NCBI GenBank assembly: GCA_001970955.1
Contig: MPUH01000779.1
Span: 1-35,258, forward strand
Direction: 5' to 3'
DNA: 35,258 bases
DNA from: Stentor coeruleus
Lineage: Eukaryota > Ciliophora > Heterotrichea > Heterotrichida > Stentoridae
The position numbers were made by a program, and so were the translations under genes. Below the pieces are notes generated by a model. The model was not told the origin of the DNA. It made no database searches and worked only from the letters and a program-made list of their open reading frames with translations. Of the stretch, positions 9,151 to 19,928 are shown in pieces. The first letter of the stretch is position 1, and each line of letters opens with the position of its first letter.

Positions 9151-11320
9151 CTGATAAGGTCTGGTAATATTTATAAATAATGATTCGAACCTGAGTTTAT
9201 GATGGAAATTTCAATAAGGTTTTATTTGCCTTCAATAATGAGTTTTTATTTACCAAGCCTAGCTTTTTAAGTATTTTTTTTAGAAGTTATAATTTTTTGA
9301 TAGGTTTAGGATTTTTATTTTCCTTTGGGTAAAGAACTGCGGCTTCTAATGGTGCATTTTTATCAGAGGTGGTAGGATTTAAATTAGTCGGTAGGAAAAA
9401 TGGCATGCTTTAAGAGTTTTGGAAATATTTAAAGGGCATAAGCTATTAAACTATTTTAGAACTTGATGTTGCTGTTTGATAATCATAGCACATTATCTAA
9501 AGAATTTCTTAGTATTTGGGATATTAGGTTTAGAGAATAAGCAATTCAAAGAGTGGAGAATTTATTTGAATGGGCCTGTGGATTAGGGTAATAAAGGAAG
9601 GTAGAAATTTTGATGAAGGTTTGGGTTAAAAGAAGAATTTGGTACGAGTTGAGGAAATTCTGATATGATGAAAATAATGGAAAAAGTGTATTTTTGCATC
9701 TTAAGTATATGTATCTTGAAGTGGCGAATTGGGTTAGGTTATAGTAATTGGGAAGTGTTGATAAGAAAATTAAGGATAGTTTGCAAGGGGTTAAGTTTTT
9801 TAAGTTATTATTTAGAATATGTTTATTAACAGCAAAGGGCAACTTTGATGTGAAAGTGCTTAGTATTTGAGATTACATTGACTTTTCATGCTAAGTTTTT
9901 ATGATATAGAGTAGATCTTAAAGGAGAATCTTGCACTTTTGGGTTAAACTTTTAACTTTGAATAGGGTAGATTATTCGTAATTTTGACTATAATTTACAA
10001 GATTAAAAAAATCTTATTTAGTTTAAAAAAGACCTGAAATTGGTAGGTACTTTGGTGGAAATTATGCTATGTTAATGAATAAATATTATTACTTGGTCAG
10101 AGATATTTTATAATTAAATCTATGTCTAATTAGATTAAAATACTCTAAGAAATGCTTTGCAAAAATAGTATTTTTTGTCAATATAATGCCCTTTAAAATT
10201 TAATGCATGAAATAGATTAATTTGATAATAGGATATCTACATAAATATGAAGATGCTGCATGTGAATTTATACATACTTAAACAAATTAGATTATTATTT
10301 GTAATAATTTGATTTAGAATTTTATAATCAAAGTTCTGATTCCTATAAGCAAACTTTTAAAAATTGCATATAATACGCTTGTAGTATTTTTATAGTTTGT
10401 TTAATAATTAGTTATCATTCAATCCGTATCTACATATTTTTATACGAGTTTAGGCATTATTTGCACTGGTTTCAAAATTGCATTTTCTATCTTGTTTTTA
10501 GTTTCCAGTTGGAAACTGTTTCTATAGATGGTCAGATAATTTAATTCTGACTTCTAATTGTATACATAAAACTGATTAAAATGAATTCAGCATTTTAAGT
10601 TCGTAATCAAGAAAAGAAATAGCAATGACCTCTTCAGCCAAGTAAAGAGTCACATAACCAGCACAACGAGTGTTTTAATAAAGCAAATCTGCCTAAAGAA
10701 AGAGATCGCAGGCTCAACAAACCTCAATCAGACACAATTTAAACCATGCCACCAAATACTAAACTAACACCCTAACTTCGCAATCATAATTTTCTATTTG
10801 ATTTCCGTTATCACCATTTAAAAGCTACTGTGTTTATCATAAACTAATTTATATATGAGCTGAATTTTAAATAATTTTGATTTCTCACAATTAGTTTTAT
10901 TTATCAGCATAAGCAGGGCTTATACTTTTCATAATTCTTAGCATATTTCTTAATACTTTAATTATTCAGAGCATCAAAATAAAACATATAACAATTATTA
11001 ATTTATCTCCGATTTTCTGACTCTAAAATCTTAATTTTCAGAATTAAACTCTATTCTCTATCTAAATTTTCATCATAATCAGTTAAAATATACAAAATTA
11101 TCTTCTTCAATCCTTTTTAATCTTCTTTAAATCCAAATAAAGTTTTCACAATCAATTTTTAAATCTTTCCCAAGCATATCTTAAAATAATCTTCTATCAA
11201 AATCACTCTTAAAAGCATCCATTATTTTTTATCTCACAAAAAAGTTTTTAAAAAATCCGATTATATTTTTCAAAATTAATCTTGAACCATCTCAGGCAAA
11301 TTCTTACTTACTAGTTATTT
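9151..11320. other. Long intergenic spacer with GC-skew switch
   Basis: No supportable gene in about 2.2 kb. The left part is strongly G-over-C on the + strand (my hand count for 9541-9780: 68 G, 10 C) and the right part strongly C-over-G (11041-11280: 42 C, 7 G). The purine-rich left part produces a misleading open minus-strand frame at 9546-9842. A forward frame open for 60 codons at 10585-10764 lacks an ATG. Confidence 0.6.
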
Positions 11321-12166
11321 TTATATAAAAATCTCTCTTGCTTCCTTTATTGCTTCTTTGCAGACAAGACATAGCTTTGAATTTGCTTTCTTATAAAAAA
11401 TCTTACAAAGCTCAAGTTCCATGCTATCTATAGCACAGTCTTTACATATGGCGATATGCCCACATGGCAAAAATACAACATTTTTAGGTGACCTGTAGCA
11501 CATAATACATATTTCAGGTTGAACATTTTCAGGCTTTTCTATTTCTTGTTGGACTTTTCGCTTATTTTTCAGCTCTTGAGTAAGTTTTTCGCACATGAAC
11601 TCTTTGCTTGCTTGAACCAATGACCAGTTTGTTAAGTACTGTTTATAGATTAAAGCATTGCTTTTTTGATCGTGTAGATGCTTTGTCACAAGCATATTGT
11701 TTAAATGTAAGGTTTTTATCAAACTTATAGTTGTTGAACTAACTCCCCAGAGCTCTTCGTATTTGATTTGGAAAATATTGAAGTAGGACATAGGCATCAT
11801 ATTTCCATAAGGGGTTATCATGCTTTTGTAGCCAATAAGATAGATGTAGTCAGCTTTTTCGTCGAAAGTTTCGGCCATAATAAACTCTGAGGTCATCAGA
11901 TTCATGGCAAAACTGTCGTTTGCCAACTTTTGTTGGTCAGAAAGCTTGGAGGACTCAGGCATAAAAATATACCCACAAAACCTTGAAGCGAAATCAGGAA
12001 GATTTACGCAATCATACTCGTACAAATTCATAAACCTATGGAAAGCTAAAAAGGTTATGGGTTGCTTGATTGCCACGTTTTGCACAGTTTCATATCTTAT
12101 CGAGCATTCCTGGAATAGCATGTTGAGTTCAATTTGCATGTAGCCTGTCTGAATATATGAGTTCAT
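11321..12166 (-). CDS. RING-finger protein, probable E3 ubiquitin ligase, 281 aa
   Basis: Starts at ATG 12166 and ends at TAA. The C-terminus is a C3HC4 RING: C220-x2-C223-x11-C235-x-H237-x3-C241-x2-C244-x21-C266-x2-C269, with the LPCGHIAIC core typical of C-terminal RING-HC ligases (IAP/MDM2/MGRN-like), which recruit an E2 and transfer ubiquitin. The x21 spacing before the last Cys pair is longer than usual but allowed. Residues 1-190 are not recognised; they contain many aromatic and Met residues and no clear membrane segment. Residues 195-215 are charged and may form a short helix leading into the RING. The substrate is unknown. Single exon. Confidence 0.85.
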   Translation of the reverse strand: MNSYIQTGYMQIELNMLFQECSIRYETVQNVAIKQPITFLAFHRFMNLYEYDCVNLPDFASRFCGYIFMPESSKLSDQQKLANDSFAMNLMTSEFIMAETFDEKADYIYLIGYKSMITPYGNMMPMSYFNIFQIKYEELWGVSSTTISLIKTLHLNNMLVTKHLHDQKSNALIYKQYLTNWSLVQASKEFMCEKLTQELKNKRKVQQEIEKPENVQPEICIMCYRSPKNVVFLPCGHIAICKDCAIDSMELELCKIFYKKANSKLCLVCKEAIKEAREIFI

Positions 12167-12562
12167 ATTTTATATAAAATTGTAAGCATTGTTAGTCAAT
12201 GGATACAAATATTCTCTGACTATTCACTCAAATCAATAGCAATATAAAGCATTATGTATGAATTAGCTTTTATGGTGGAAAAAATATATATATGGATGTT
12301 CTAGCCATGAGATTCATTAGCGGCATGTTAGAATGGAAGTATTATTGGCGTATTTTAGGCGATGTGCTTTCTATCTTCTAATCTCGTATTTTGAGTATAG
12401 GGATCAATTTTTGCCTATAGGTTGTGGAGCAAGGGCAACCTCTTCAGTGATTCAGTAATAATTTAACTTGGTTCAGGGGCTTTCCCCCGAAAAACAAGGG
12501 CAAGAATGACCATAAGGGATTCTTTTTATCAGTTACACAACTAATTAGGAAATTATAACTAG

Positions 12563-12633
12563 AGTGGGGTATCTCTAATATTTCCCGGAAGTTTTGGNAG
12601 TGGGGTATCTCTAATATTTCCCGGAAGTTTTGG
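12563..12633. repeat. Uncollapsed 35-nt overlap around N at 12598
   Basis: 12563-12597 and 12599-12633 are identical (AGTGGGGTATCTCTAATATT and onward), separated by a single N. An open minus-strand frame crossing this N (12444-12647) is an artefact of the duplication. Confidence 0.9.
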
Positions 12634-14468
12634 AAGTATTTTTTCACAGAAGAAAAATATGGAGGCGCAAATTAGAGCTACTAAGAAAAATGAGATATAT
12701 TACACCGCCATTTTCAGGAAACTTGGGTATTCATAAAGTTTGGTGGATTTGATGGAATATGAATATCTAAATTATCATTGTGTGAAATGTATACCTCTTA
12801 AAATTTGTAAGAAATAGAAATTCAGCTCATTGGTTGTGTTTTACTTAAATTTATAGACTCTTTATGTAAATTTTAATATCTTTGTGTAACTAAAACTAGA
12901 ATTCATCATAATTTCATATAGAAGAAAGTGTTGATATAATATTTTTTATATATTAAATGATCCTTCTGCAATATTATTAATATACTCAGTAATATTATCA
13001 TAGTCTAATTTTTTTTTCATTATTAAAAGTTAAGTCCAAAATGACATCAGAGGTACACTAAAACATATTCAAACAAATCATTTAATAAAGTAAATGTATT
13101 CTATCATAATCACTTTACCAAACATTTCCCAACAAGATCGATAACTCAGCATTGTTCCAATTTTTTGATTTGAGTAAACCCATAAATAACTATAATCTTC
13201 AAAGAGTTTATATTATGAAATGAGCTTATAATAAATATGAGCACTTTCAAAATCTTAGGTCAAGTTTAGAACTCTAATATCGAGAAATTAACTCAAAGAT
13301 TCAAAGCAGCTTAAACAGATATCGAAACCTAAATGAAGAACTTAAAAAATATACAAATTTTAAACTAAATACATATGCTTATGTTGAAAAGGTATCAATT
13401 CGCTTAATCATAAAATCTATAATAAAAATATTATAACTGGTTTATTATAAAGCCCATTCTAACTAATCTTAAACTTTTGACTAAATAGAGCATATAAGTA
13501 TATACATTTAAAGCTAAACATATTTTAAATGAAGTTTATAATAGGTATTACAATTTTACTTAACTTCGTAAAGAATACTTAATATTTTTAAGTTAGATGC
13601 CTTCGTATAAGGCTATTTAAGAGAAAGTTGGTATAGTTCCTTAGAGACATTGAGTTAGATTAATTTGGAGAAATATCAGAAGCTATCCCTTTGAGCTTTA
13701 GGATAATATAGCTTTTACAAAAAAAATTATTATTTTTTAATTATCCAATCTTAGTCTTATTCTCGTTCAAAGATTTCAAAATCTAAGCATCAACTCAAAG
13801 TAAAATCCCTAATTTTATCCAATATGAGGTCATAGAGGTTGAAAAATTGTCCTTTTACCGCAGTCAAAATTTAAAATGTGAAACTGAATTTTTTTTTCTT
13901 CGAAGCAAGAAATCAAACACTTCAATAATCAGTATCTACCAAGTATGCTATTGACAAAAATATTCATCAAATAGTGCCAAAGTTAATTATTTCCAAAAAA
14001 AAATCAGCAATCAAAAAATCTCAACTACTCATCAAACTTGCACATTCAAAGGCAAAATCGCATCCAAAACTATATTATTTTAACCTTTACAAAATCTAAT
14101 TATAGTATTAATACTAAGGAATACATCTTATATTAAATATGCAGGCACATATAATTAACTATAAATCACTTTTCTCCTTCTTCTAGCTCACAACTTATCA
14201 TTAAAACATACCAATAACTATTAGATAATAATATATTAGTATTTCTACTATATGCTTCTAATCAAAATATTTATAAAAATATGATGAGCAAACCAAAAAA
14301 CCACCACGGTTATTATCGATTTAAAAGATCAATATTACTGAGAAAATAATCTAACTTTTTCAAATATAAAGCAGCTCTTTGCTGTTAACATCTCATAATA
14401 TTTCGTTAACTCCTTATCACCGAATTTTAAAAATAAAAGGCAAGTGGATTTTTAAAATTTCTTCAACC

Positions 14469-14782
14469 AAAGACGATTCTTAGCCCAACCAAGTAAAGGC
14501 TCTGCAGCCCAAGACTTTTCAAGCTTAGTGAGCAGAAATTTCATACTAAAACTAAGTATTTCGTATATTTCAATACCTGTCTGCAATCATCATCCATCAA
14601 ATACTTGGCAAATCATAAGAAATTNTAAAGACGATTCTTAGCCCAACCAAGTAAAGGCTCTGCAGCCCAAGACTTTTCAAGCTTAGTGAGCAGAAATTTC
14701 ATACTAAAACTAAGTATCTCGTATATTTCAATACCTGTCTGCAATCATCATCCATCAAATACTTGGCAAATCATAAGAAATT
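14469..14782. repeat. Uncollapsed 156-nt overlap around N at 14625
   Basis: 14469-14624 and 14627-14782 match over 156 nt with one mismatch (AGTATTTCG versus AGTATCTCG). They are separated by N and one extra T. It lies just upstream of the C2H2 gene, so the distance from any promoter element to that gene is uncertain by about 157 nt. Confidence 0.92.
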
Positions 14783-14831
14783 CATCAAATGCTTATAGCA
14801 AGCTTTGCTTTAACTTAAAAACTGTTGTTAT

Positions 14832-15377
14832 ATGATAGTTAAAATATTAGATATGTTTTTTGCTTTAAATACAATGGAAAAAATAGTGGAATGGCTTATA
14901 TTAAAAATGAAAACTCGTATGTATACTTGCACGATGAACAAATGCTTCAAGTCCTTCCGCGATGAAGAGTCTCTAAGAAAACACGAGACATGCCATGAAA
15001 ATGAGAACGAACAAGACCCAAAGAACTTCGCATGTCCTAAATGTAATAGAGTCCTTGCAACCAAGCAAAGCCTGAAAGAGCATACCTATACACATTCAGG
15101 GAAGAAGCCATTCAGATGTTCTGAAATTGCCTGTGGAAAAACCTTTAGACAGAGCAGTCAATTGTGTAATCACCGAAAGGTTCACAAAGAAGCAAAGAAG
15201 ATGATGAAGATTCAATCGCTCAATGACAAACCAATAAACTTTTTAGTTGACAGGCGCAACGAAACAATGTATAGTCAGTCGAATTTCTTATTTTCTAACA
15301 CAAATCAGAAAATAATCTTGCCACCTATCTTCTCTCATTATTCAGAAGCTTTCCTACCAAGCATAGACACCTTTTAA
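14832..15377 (+). CDS. C2H2 zinc-finger protein, three fingers, up to 181 aa
   Basis: Three consecutive C2H2 fingers: C33-x4-C38...H51-x3-H55, C68-x2-C71...H84-x3-H88, C96-x4-C101...H114-x3-H118. The linker between fingers 2 and 3 is the canonical HSGKKPF (TGEKPF-like), so the protein very probably binds DNA as a nuclear regulator, perhaps TFIIIA- or KLF-like in finger style. Residues 119-181 are basic then polar. The first 25 residues (from ATG 14832) are AT-rich and hydrophobic, unlike the rest; ATG 14907 (MKTRMYTC) is an equally likely start, giving 156 aa. Single exon, TAA stop. Target genes are unknown. Confidence 0.85.
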   Translation: MIVKILDMFFALNTMEKIVEWLILKMKTRMYTCTMNKCFKSFRDEESLRKHETCHENENEQDPKNFACPKCNRVLATKQSLKEHTYTHSGKKPFRCSEIACGKTFRQSSQLCNHRKVHKEAKKMMKIQSLNDKPINFLVDRRNETMYSQSNFLFSNTNQKIILPPIFSHYSEAFLPSIDTF

Positions 15378-16194
15378 AAAATAAGATAAAAAACCTTAAT
15401 CCAGTCTTAAACTAGTCATTTCTCTTAAATAAATTGTATTTCGAGCCTGGTATCAGCTTAGAAACTGCTAAGGTTTTATGAACGGAAGAAAATAATTTAT
15501 CAAAAAATAGGATTTCACACATGTTCGGAATTTTTTTTTAAATATAAGTATTTGAAAGAAAAGCGGGAGAATTGAAGTTTAAAGGGAAAATAGACTTTAA
15601 GATCGAAAAGTGCATCTTAAGAAGTTGACTTAAAGAAAGTATTTTTGGAAAAAAACTATTGCTTGGGGGAATGCAAAAAAAAATAAACATTGAATAAAAC
15701 AGAGAGAAGATTTGATTGCAGAGTAAAGTAAATTTAGGATAAGTTTTTGTATTTGAGTTGCAAACTGAGTTGAAAGGAATATTGGAGAACTAGAGAAGTT
15801 GGAATAAAATTTTAAAGGAAACTTGAAGATAAGAAGTTCCAGGGCTTGTGGAAGGAGATTTTGTAAAATCAATATTTTATCAATAGTCTTTTATATATCC
15901 GAATAGTAATTTCTAACAAAAATTTGAAAATTTTTGAATTTTGCAAATTAGCAAATGAAACGACAAATTTTAATCAAATCACAATTCATATAGTAAAGCA
16001 TTATAATCCTCTTATGAACATAAAAAAATGCTAATCCAACCTATAAAACTTGGTTTGCATTTTAGTAATCTTAATGTTTCTTTTATCTAACCAAAAAAAT
16101 CTCTAAAATAACTAACTCCATAATTTCTTTAAAAAATGCTTTAAGTCATTATAATCATAATCTACTCATCACCAAAAAAGGTAGCATTTTCAGC
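15378..16194. other. Convergent intergenic spacer with GC-skew switch
   Basis: No gene seen between the C2H2 gene (+) and the SLC35 gene (-). The left part is G-over-C (15541-15780: about 54 G, 14 C) and the right part C-over-G (16081-16200: about 22 C, 6 G). An open minus-strand frame at 15630-15872 has no ATG and coincides with the purine-rich half, so I do not accept it. Confidence 0.6.
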
Positions 16195-17151
16195 TTAAAT
16201 TTCTGCTATAAGCAACTCTCTATCTTCGCTCCCTTCAATATCCAAATCCTTATCTTTTCTATCCTCTTCAACAATTGAAATCATAATGAAGCCAACTAAT
16301 ATCATCCCTGCTCCAATATAGTACCTTGAACTAAAGCTCACTTTCTTCAAAACTGAGTCAACTAGCATAGAAAGTGGTATTGTCAAAGATAGGCCTAAAG
16401 TACAAACTGCTGGAGTCAAGTAATCCACACTCCATGCAAACATAAGATCACAAACCATACTTCCAATAAGTGCATTACCAAGTATTAGTGTTGCGTCCAT
16501 AGCCTCAGGAGCTTCAAAAACTTCCACTCCTGAAGAGTTCAGTAGGAAAATCCCAGGCAAAAGAGCAAAACAATTTATAACCCCAACACAGCCAAAAAGC
16601 AATACTGTATCTATTTCCCCCAAACCCTTTAAGCACACACTATACCCAGCATAAAGCATAGCTCCCAATATAGCAAAAAGATCTCCAACTAGGCTCTCGT
16701 CTCCTTCATTACTTTCAGAAAGGCCAATACATATAACCCCACCAAAAGATATCAAAACGCTAAGCCACTTATAAGCATTAGAATGTGATCCTAAAAATAT
16801 TATCGTAAAAAGTAAAGTAAAAATACCTGAAGTCGAAGATAGAATAGTATTTGAAGAAATGCTCGTTAAGTTTAAAGAAACATTGAAAAAATAGTTGGCA
16901 AAAAACCAGAGTGGACAGAATTTCAAAGCTGAAATTGACGTTTTGTACAAAGTTGGAGTGGATTTTTTTACTATTTGATCACGTTTCCATAGGAGTGATA
17001 ATAGATAGCAAGAGAACATAGATGTAGTTATGTATGTTAGTAAATAGGGTTTTGGGTAGTTTGTCAGGATGAGTTGGATTGTTGTGCTTGATGCAACCCA
17101 GATGATAACTACAGCAAAGAGCATGATGCCGCCTACTAAAGGGTTTTTCAT
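16195..17151 (-). CDS. SLC35F5-like transporter (DMT/EamA superfamily), 318 aa
   Basis: Multi-spanning membrane protein with about ten hydrophobic helices. Matching segments to the SLC35F5/YML018C group include IIWVASSTTIQLIL near the N-terminus, NTILSSTSGIFTLLFTIIFLG, GDLFAILGAMLYAGYSVCLK and LGLSLTIPLSMLVDSVLKK. The large cytosolic loop of human SLC35F5 between helices 2 and 3 is absent, so the protein is shorter (318 versus about 520 aa), as in fungal and protist members. SLC35F proteins sit in endomembranes; substrates are poorly defined (nucleotide sugars or thiamine have been proposed for relatives). The C-terminus is acidic. ATG at 17151 (MKNPLVGGIML), TAA stop, no intron. Confidence 0.9.
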   Translation of the reverse strand: MKNPLVGGIMLFAVVIIWVASSTTIQLILTNYPKPYLLTYITTSMFSCYLLSLLWKRDQIVKKSTPTLYKTSISALKFCPLWFFANYFFNVSLNLTSISSNTILSSTSGIFTLLFTIIFLGSHSNAYKWLSVLISFGGVICIGLSESNEGDESLVGDLFAILGAMLYAGYSVCLKGLGEIDTVLLFGCVGVINCFALLPGIFLLNSSGVEVFEAPEAMDATLILGNALIGSMVCDLMFAWSVDYLTPAVCTLGLSLTIPLSMLVDSVLKKVSFSSRYYIGAGMILVGFIMISIVEEDRKDKDLDIEGSEDRELLIAEI

Positions 17152-17584
17152 GTATATTATAATGAATAGGCATGATTTTTTGTTATTATACGTTTTTTTT
17201 GTTGTAGCGAAGTTTGGTTTGACAATTTGAAGTAGTTAGTTAAATAGAGTTTGACTTTATCTTGGGTTGAAGTTTATAAGTCTTTGAGTATTGCTGTAAG
17301 GCTATGATATTGACTAGGATTTATTAACAGATGTGATAAGATAAGACTGTAAAATCATCTAAAATAAGATTGCTTATAGGAAATTGATATTTGATTGAGT
17401 TTTGATAAGCTTATGCAGCCATCTATATCACTAAGCTTCTTCTATCAAAAATTAACTTTTTATTTTTATCATAACACTTTTATACCCAGTTTATGGTATG
17501 CCACGATTGAAATCATATGAATAATCAAGCTTATTACCTCAACCAACTTCTCAATCCAATATTTTAAAAGGTTATTATTTCAAT
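17152..17584. other. Spacer between SLC35-like and Vti1 genes
   Basis: No gene. It begins strongly G-over-C on + (17161-17340: about 41 G, 11 C) and becomes more C-rich toward 17584, following the window-wide pattern. Confidence 0.6.
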
Positions 17585-18208
17585 TTATAAAAGTTTAATG
17601 TATAGTAAGATAGCTATAGCTCCAATAAGAAGGAAAATTATTCCATACATCATAAACTTCATCCACAAACGCCTTGAGTTCATTTCAGTAATAGTCCTAT
17701 TAGCCATTGACACATTCCCATCAACATCTTTAACTTTGTCATGTATATTTTGTATCGTCACTCTTTGTTTCTTCAAGCCTCCTAAGCTCTCATACCCAAT
17801 ATCTTCAGTTTCTTTACCAATTTTATTTATTCTTTCTAAAGCTTCTCCACTATCTTGCAACACCTCAGTTGAATCTAAGAGTTTTTCCCTAGTCTCTTCC
17901 CTTTTGGCTCCTAACAAATCTACTTTATTTTTTCTATAATCAATATCTTTAACAGTTTTTTTCATCGCCATAAGGTTTTCTTGATACCTTTTGACTCTTG
18001 GGCCGAACAATGCTGCCTGTTGTGGGTCTAAGCCAAGGATTTCCCTTTCCATGTTTTTAAGGCTATTTTCTGCTTGGACTATTCCGTGTTTAATATCTAT
18101 GAGTAAGCTTTCTTGTTTTACAGATGACTCATAGCTTGAAATTTTCTTGTTGTTACTTGAAAAGTGCCTTAAAAACTCTTGTTCGTAGCCTTTGACAAGT
18201 TCGACCAT
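17585..18208 (-). CDS. Vti1-type Qb-SNARE, 207 aa
   Basis: Tail-anchored vesicle-fusion protein. Residues 1-95 form the N-terminal helical bundle (v-SNARE N domain; MVELVKGYEQEF start, DIKHGIVQAENSLKNMEREI). Residues about 110-175 form the SNARE coiled coil with the Vti1-like ETEDIGYESLGGLKKQR segment. Residues about 185-205 are the C-terminal transmembrane anchor (MYGIIFLLIGAIAILLYIKLL). Vti1 proteins carry Asp rather than Gln at the ionic zero layer; D163 in VKDVDGNV sits where the Vti1 Asp aligns. Vti1 serves fusion in the Golgi, endosome and vacuole or lysosome routes. ATG at 18208, TAA stop, single exon. Confidence 0.92.
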   Translation of the reverse strand: MVELVKGYEQEFLRHFSSNNKKISSYESSVKQESLLIDIKHGIVQAENSLKNMEREILGLDPQQAALFGPRVKRYQENLMAMKKTVKDIDYRKNKVDLLGAKREETREKLLDSTEVLQDSGEALERINKIGKETEDIGYESLGGLKKQRVTIQNIHDKVKDVDGNVSMANRTITEMNSRRLWMKFMMYGIIFLLIGAIAILLYIKLL

Positions 18209-19085
18209 TTATTAATAGATGCCATAGTTTTTAAGATTATGATGTGATGAGTAAGCTTTGTGAATTTTGTTCAGCGGGTTTAGAGGATTTGAAATTTTTT
18301 AAAGAAATATTATGCTAATTGATTTTTACAGATAGACTTGTTTTGAAGGTTATGATGAAGATGGATAGATGGAGTTTTCTGATAGGGTTATAAAGAAGTT
18401 GCTTATGGTTTTATTATAGCTGTATGTAAAATGTGTAAATTTTTGATTGAAACTTTTGGTTTTAAAGATTTGAATGATGAGTATGAAGTTTTTGATTCTA
18501 AGCATGAATACTTTTACANGAATGATGAGTATGAAATTTTTGATTCTAAGCATGAATACTTTTACAAATGATTTCATATAATGCAATGAGCAAATTCCAC
18601 CTTAAAGCTGGAGAAAAAAAAATAATTAAGCTGTATAAATACTCTTAAAAATCAAAAAGCTACCATTTTCCCAAAAATTAAGTATCTTAATCATAAAATT
18701 TTAAACCATAAAACAAAATAAAGCAATAAATAAGCAATCATATGATCCTTGATTTAGACATACATAAAAAAGCATAAAGCTTCTCTTTTATTTTAAACAT
18801 ATCCCCTTTTTCTAGCATCCAAAAAAAATATATGTACACATTTTACCATAAAATTAGAAATTATAGCATGTAATCAATCTAATAATCCTTACAGCTCTCT
18901 ATTAACTCACAATAAAAATTTAGAAAAAACCTAATTTTACCACAGAAAATAATAATACTTTAATCCTTTAGGCATTCAGCATGCTTCCAATAATCCTTTC
19001 AAATGCATCTCCTTCATTTAATCTTCCCTTACCATATAACTATACATCACTTTCTGACTCTTAATCAATTTTTCCCTTAATAAAG
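18209..19085. other. Divergent spacer between Vti1 and TLC genes, sharp GC-skew switch
   Basis: The two genes point away from each other, so both promoters lie here. On + the left half is G-rich (18241-18480: about 57 G, 10 C) and the right half C-rich (18841-19080: about 53 C, 12 G), with the change near 18570-18600, right after an uncollapsed join. No gene is seen inside. Confidence 0.65.
18472..18566. repeat. Uncollapsed 47-nt overlap around N at 18519
   Basis: 18472-18518 and 18520-18566 match with one mismatch (GAAGTTTT versus GAAATTTT) across a single N. The open minus-strand frame crossing it is produced by the duplication. Confidence 0.92.
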
Positions 19086-19928
19086 ATGATTATCATTCCT
19101 ATAGCTTTTATCTTTTATTTTGCTCTCTATCTGCTCCTGTCAGGTATATCTCCAGGGTCTAAGCATTTAGTCATTCAAAAAAGAAGAAAGCTTAATGGTT
19201 TTTTTGTAGCCTTGACTCACTCATCTTTATGCTTGCTTTTATCTTTTTTCAGCTATGTTTCTCTATCAGGAGTCTCATATACACGAGAAACTACAGATAT
19301 TGAAAGGCTTATTATAAACGTAATTTTTACATAGAATACTTTAGGCTACCTTATTTACGACCTTGTCATAACTGGATTTTTATTTAGAGAACTTGAACAA
19401 AGGATGGTATTGCATCATATTTGTGGAATTGTTGGCGGTATTGCTTTGTTTTTTGATAAAAATGCAGGCTCTGCAGTTATATGTAAGCAATAAATAGTAG
19501 CAATTTTGCTTACAGAAAACACAAGTCCTTTTTACCAAATGAAGCATGTATTAAAGATTCTTGGAAAGTCAGAGACTAAATTTGCTAAGGTAAATGATGC
19601 TGTTTTTGCCTTATTGTTTGTAACTATTAGACCTTGGATTAGTTGGTTTCTGGCTTATAATATGCTGGCTAGTGAATTAAATTTTATTGTAAAAATAAAC
19701 ACTATCCTTATGTATTCTGTTGGGGTTGCATGGAGTTACTCAATTATATGCATGATAAAAAATAGATTATGGAGTAAAGAAAAAGGAATGCTTGAGAAGA
19801 TTGGAGAATACAAATTCTTATCTGGATGTGTTTTAGCTTTTATTGCTATTGGACTCCCTTATATTGTTAGAGAGCATTATCAAGCTGGGTTTTTGCATAT
19901 TAGATATAGAGGATTTACTTTTATATAG
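19086..19928 (+). CDS. TLC-domain (TRAM/LAG1/CLN8) membrane protein, three exons
   Basis: Exon 1 19086-19319, intron 19320-19334 (GTAATTTTTACATAG), exon 2 19335-19482, intron 19483-19497 (GTAAGCAATAAATAG), exon 3 19498-19928. Both introns are 15 nt with A10; splicing gives one 270-aa frame with TAG stop. Hydrophobic helices start at the N-terminus (PIAFIFYFALYLLLSG). Then comes the TLC signature: LGYLIYDLVI, the His pair MVLHHICGIVGGIA, a short Thr-Glu-rich turn before the PF motif (LLTENTSPFYQMKHVL), and VTIRPWISWFLAYN. The layout is closest to the TLCD/TMEM56 group rather than to ceramide synthases. Related proteins act in ER or plasma-membrane lipid handling; the substrate is unknown. Confidence 0.85.

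Larger units (their letters stand above)
12167..14831. other. Long intergenic spacer with two uncollapsed joins
   Basis: About 2.7 kb with no supportable gene. A 29-codon ATG frame (about 12292) and an ATG frame at 13238 that needs TAG and TAA as sense codons are too weak to annotate. Single N positions at 12598 and 14625 each sit between direct repeats. The left part is G-over-C and the part before the C2H2 gene C-over-G, as in other spacers. Confidence 0.6.

Noticed and set aside
9182..9191. GGTTCGAATC (minus strand), like a tRNA T-loop
   Set aside because: Flanking bases do not pair as a T-stem or acceptor stem; no tRNA cloverleaf found.
9546..9842. 98-codon open minus-strand frame
   Set aside because: Begins with TTG, not ATG; composition is Phe, Leu, Asn and Tyr noise produced by a G-rich, C-poor stretch on +.
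10585..10764. 60-codon open forward frame
   Set aside because: No ATG, no intron of the local type to join it to an upstream exon, no domain; length is within chance for this much spacer.
12444..12647. Open minus-strand frame crossing N at 12598
   Set aside because: Contains the same short peptide twice because of the uncollapsed overlap.
13238..13368. ATG frame reading MSTFKILGQV... if TAG and TAA are taken as Gln
   Set aside because: Neighbouring genes use TAA and TAG as stops. The stop frequency equals that expected for random AT-rich DNA, and another frame in the same region looks equally protein-like.
15630..15872. 80-codon open minus-strand frame
   Set aside because: No ATG, same skew-driven cause, no recognisable domain.
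18350..18586. Open minus-strand frame crossing N at 18519
   Set aside because: Same artefact: a repeated peptide created by the duplicated 47 nt.
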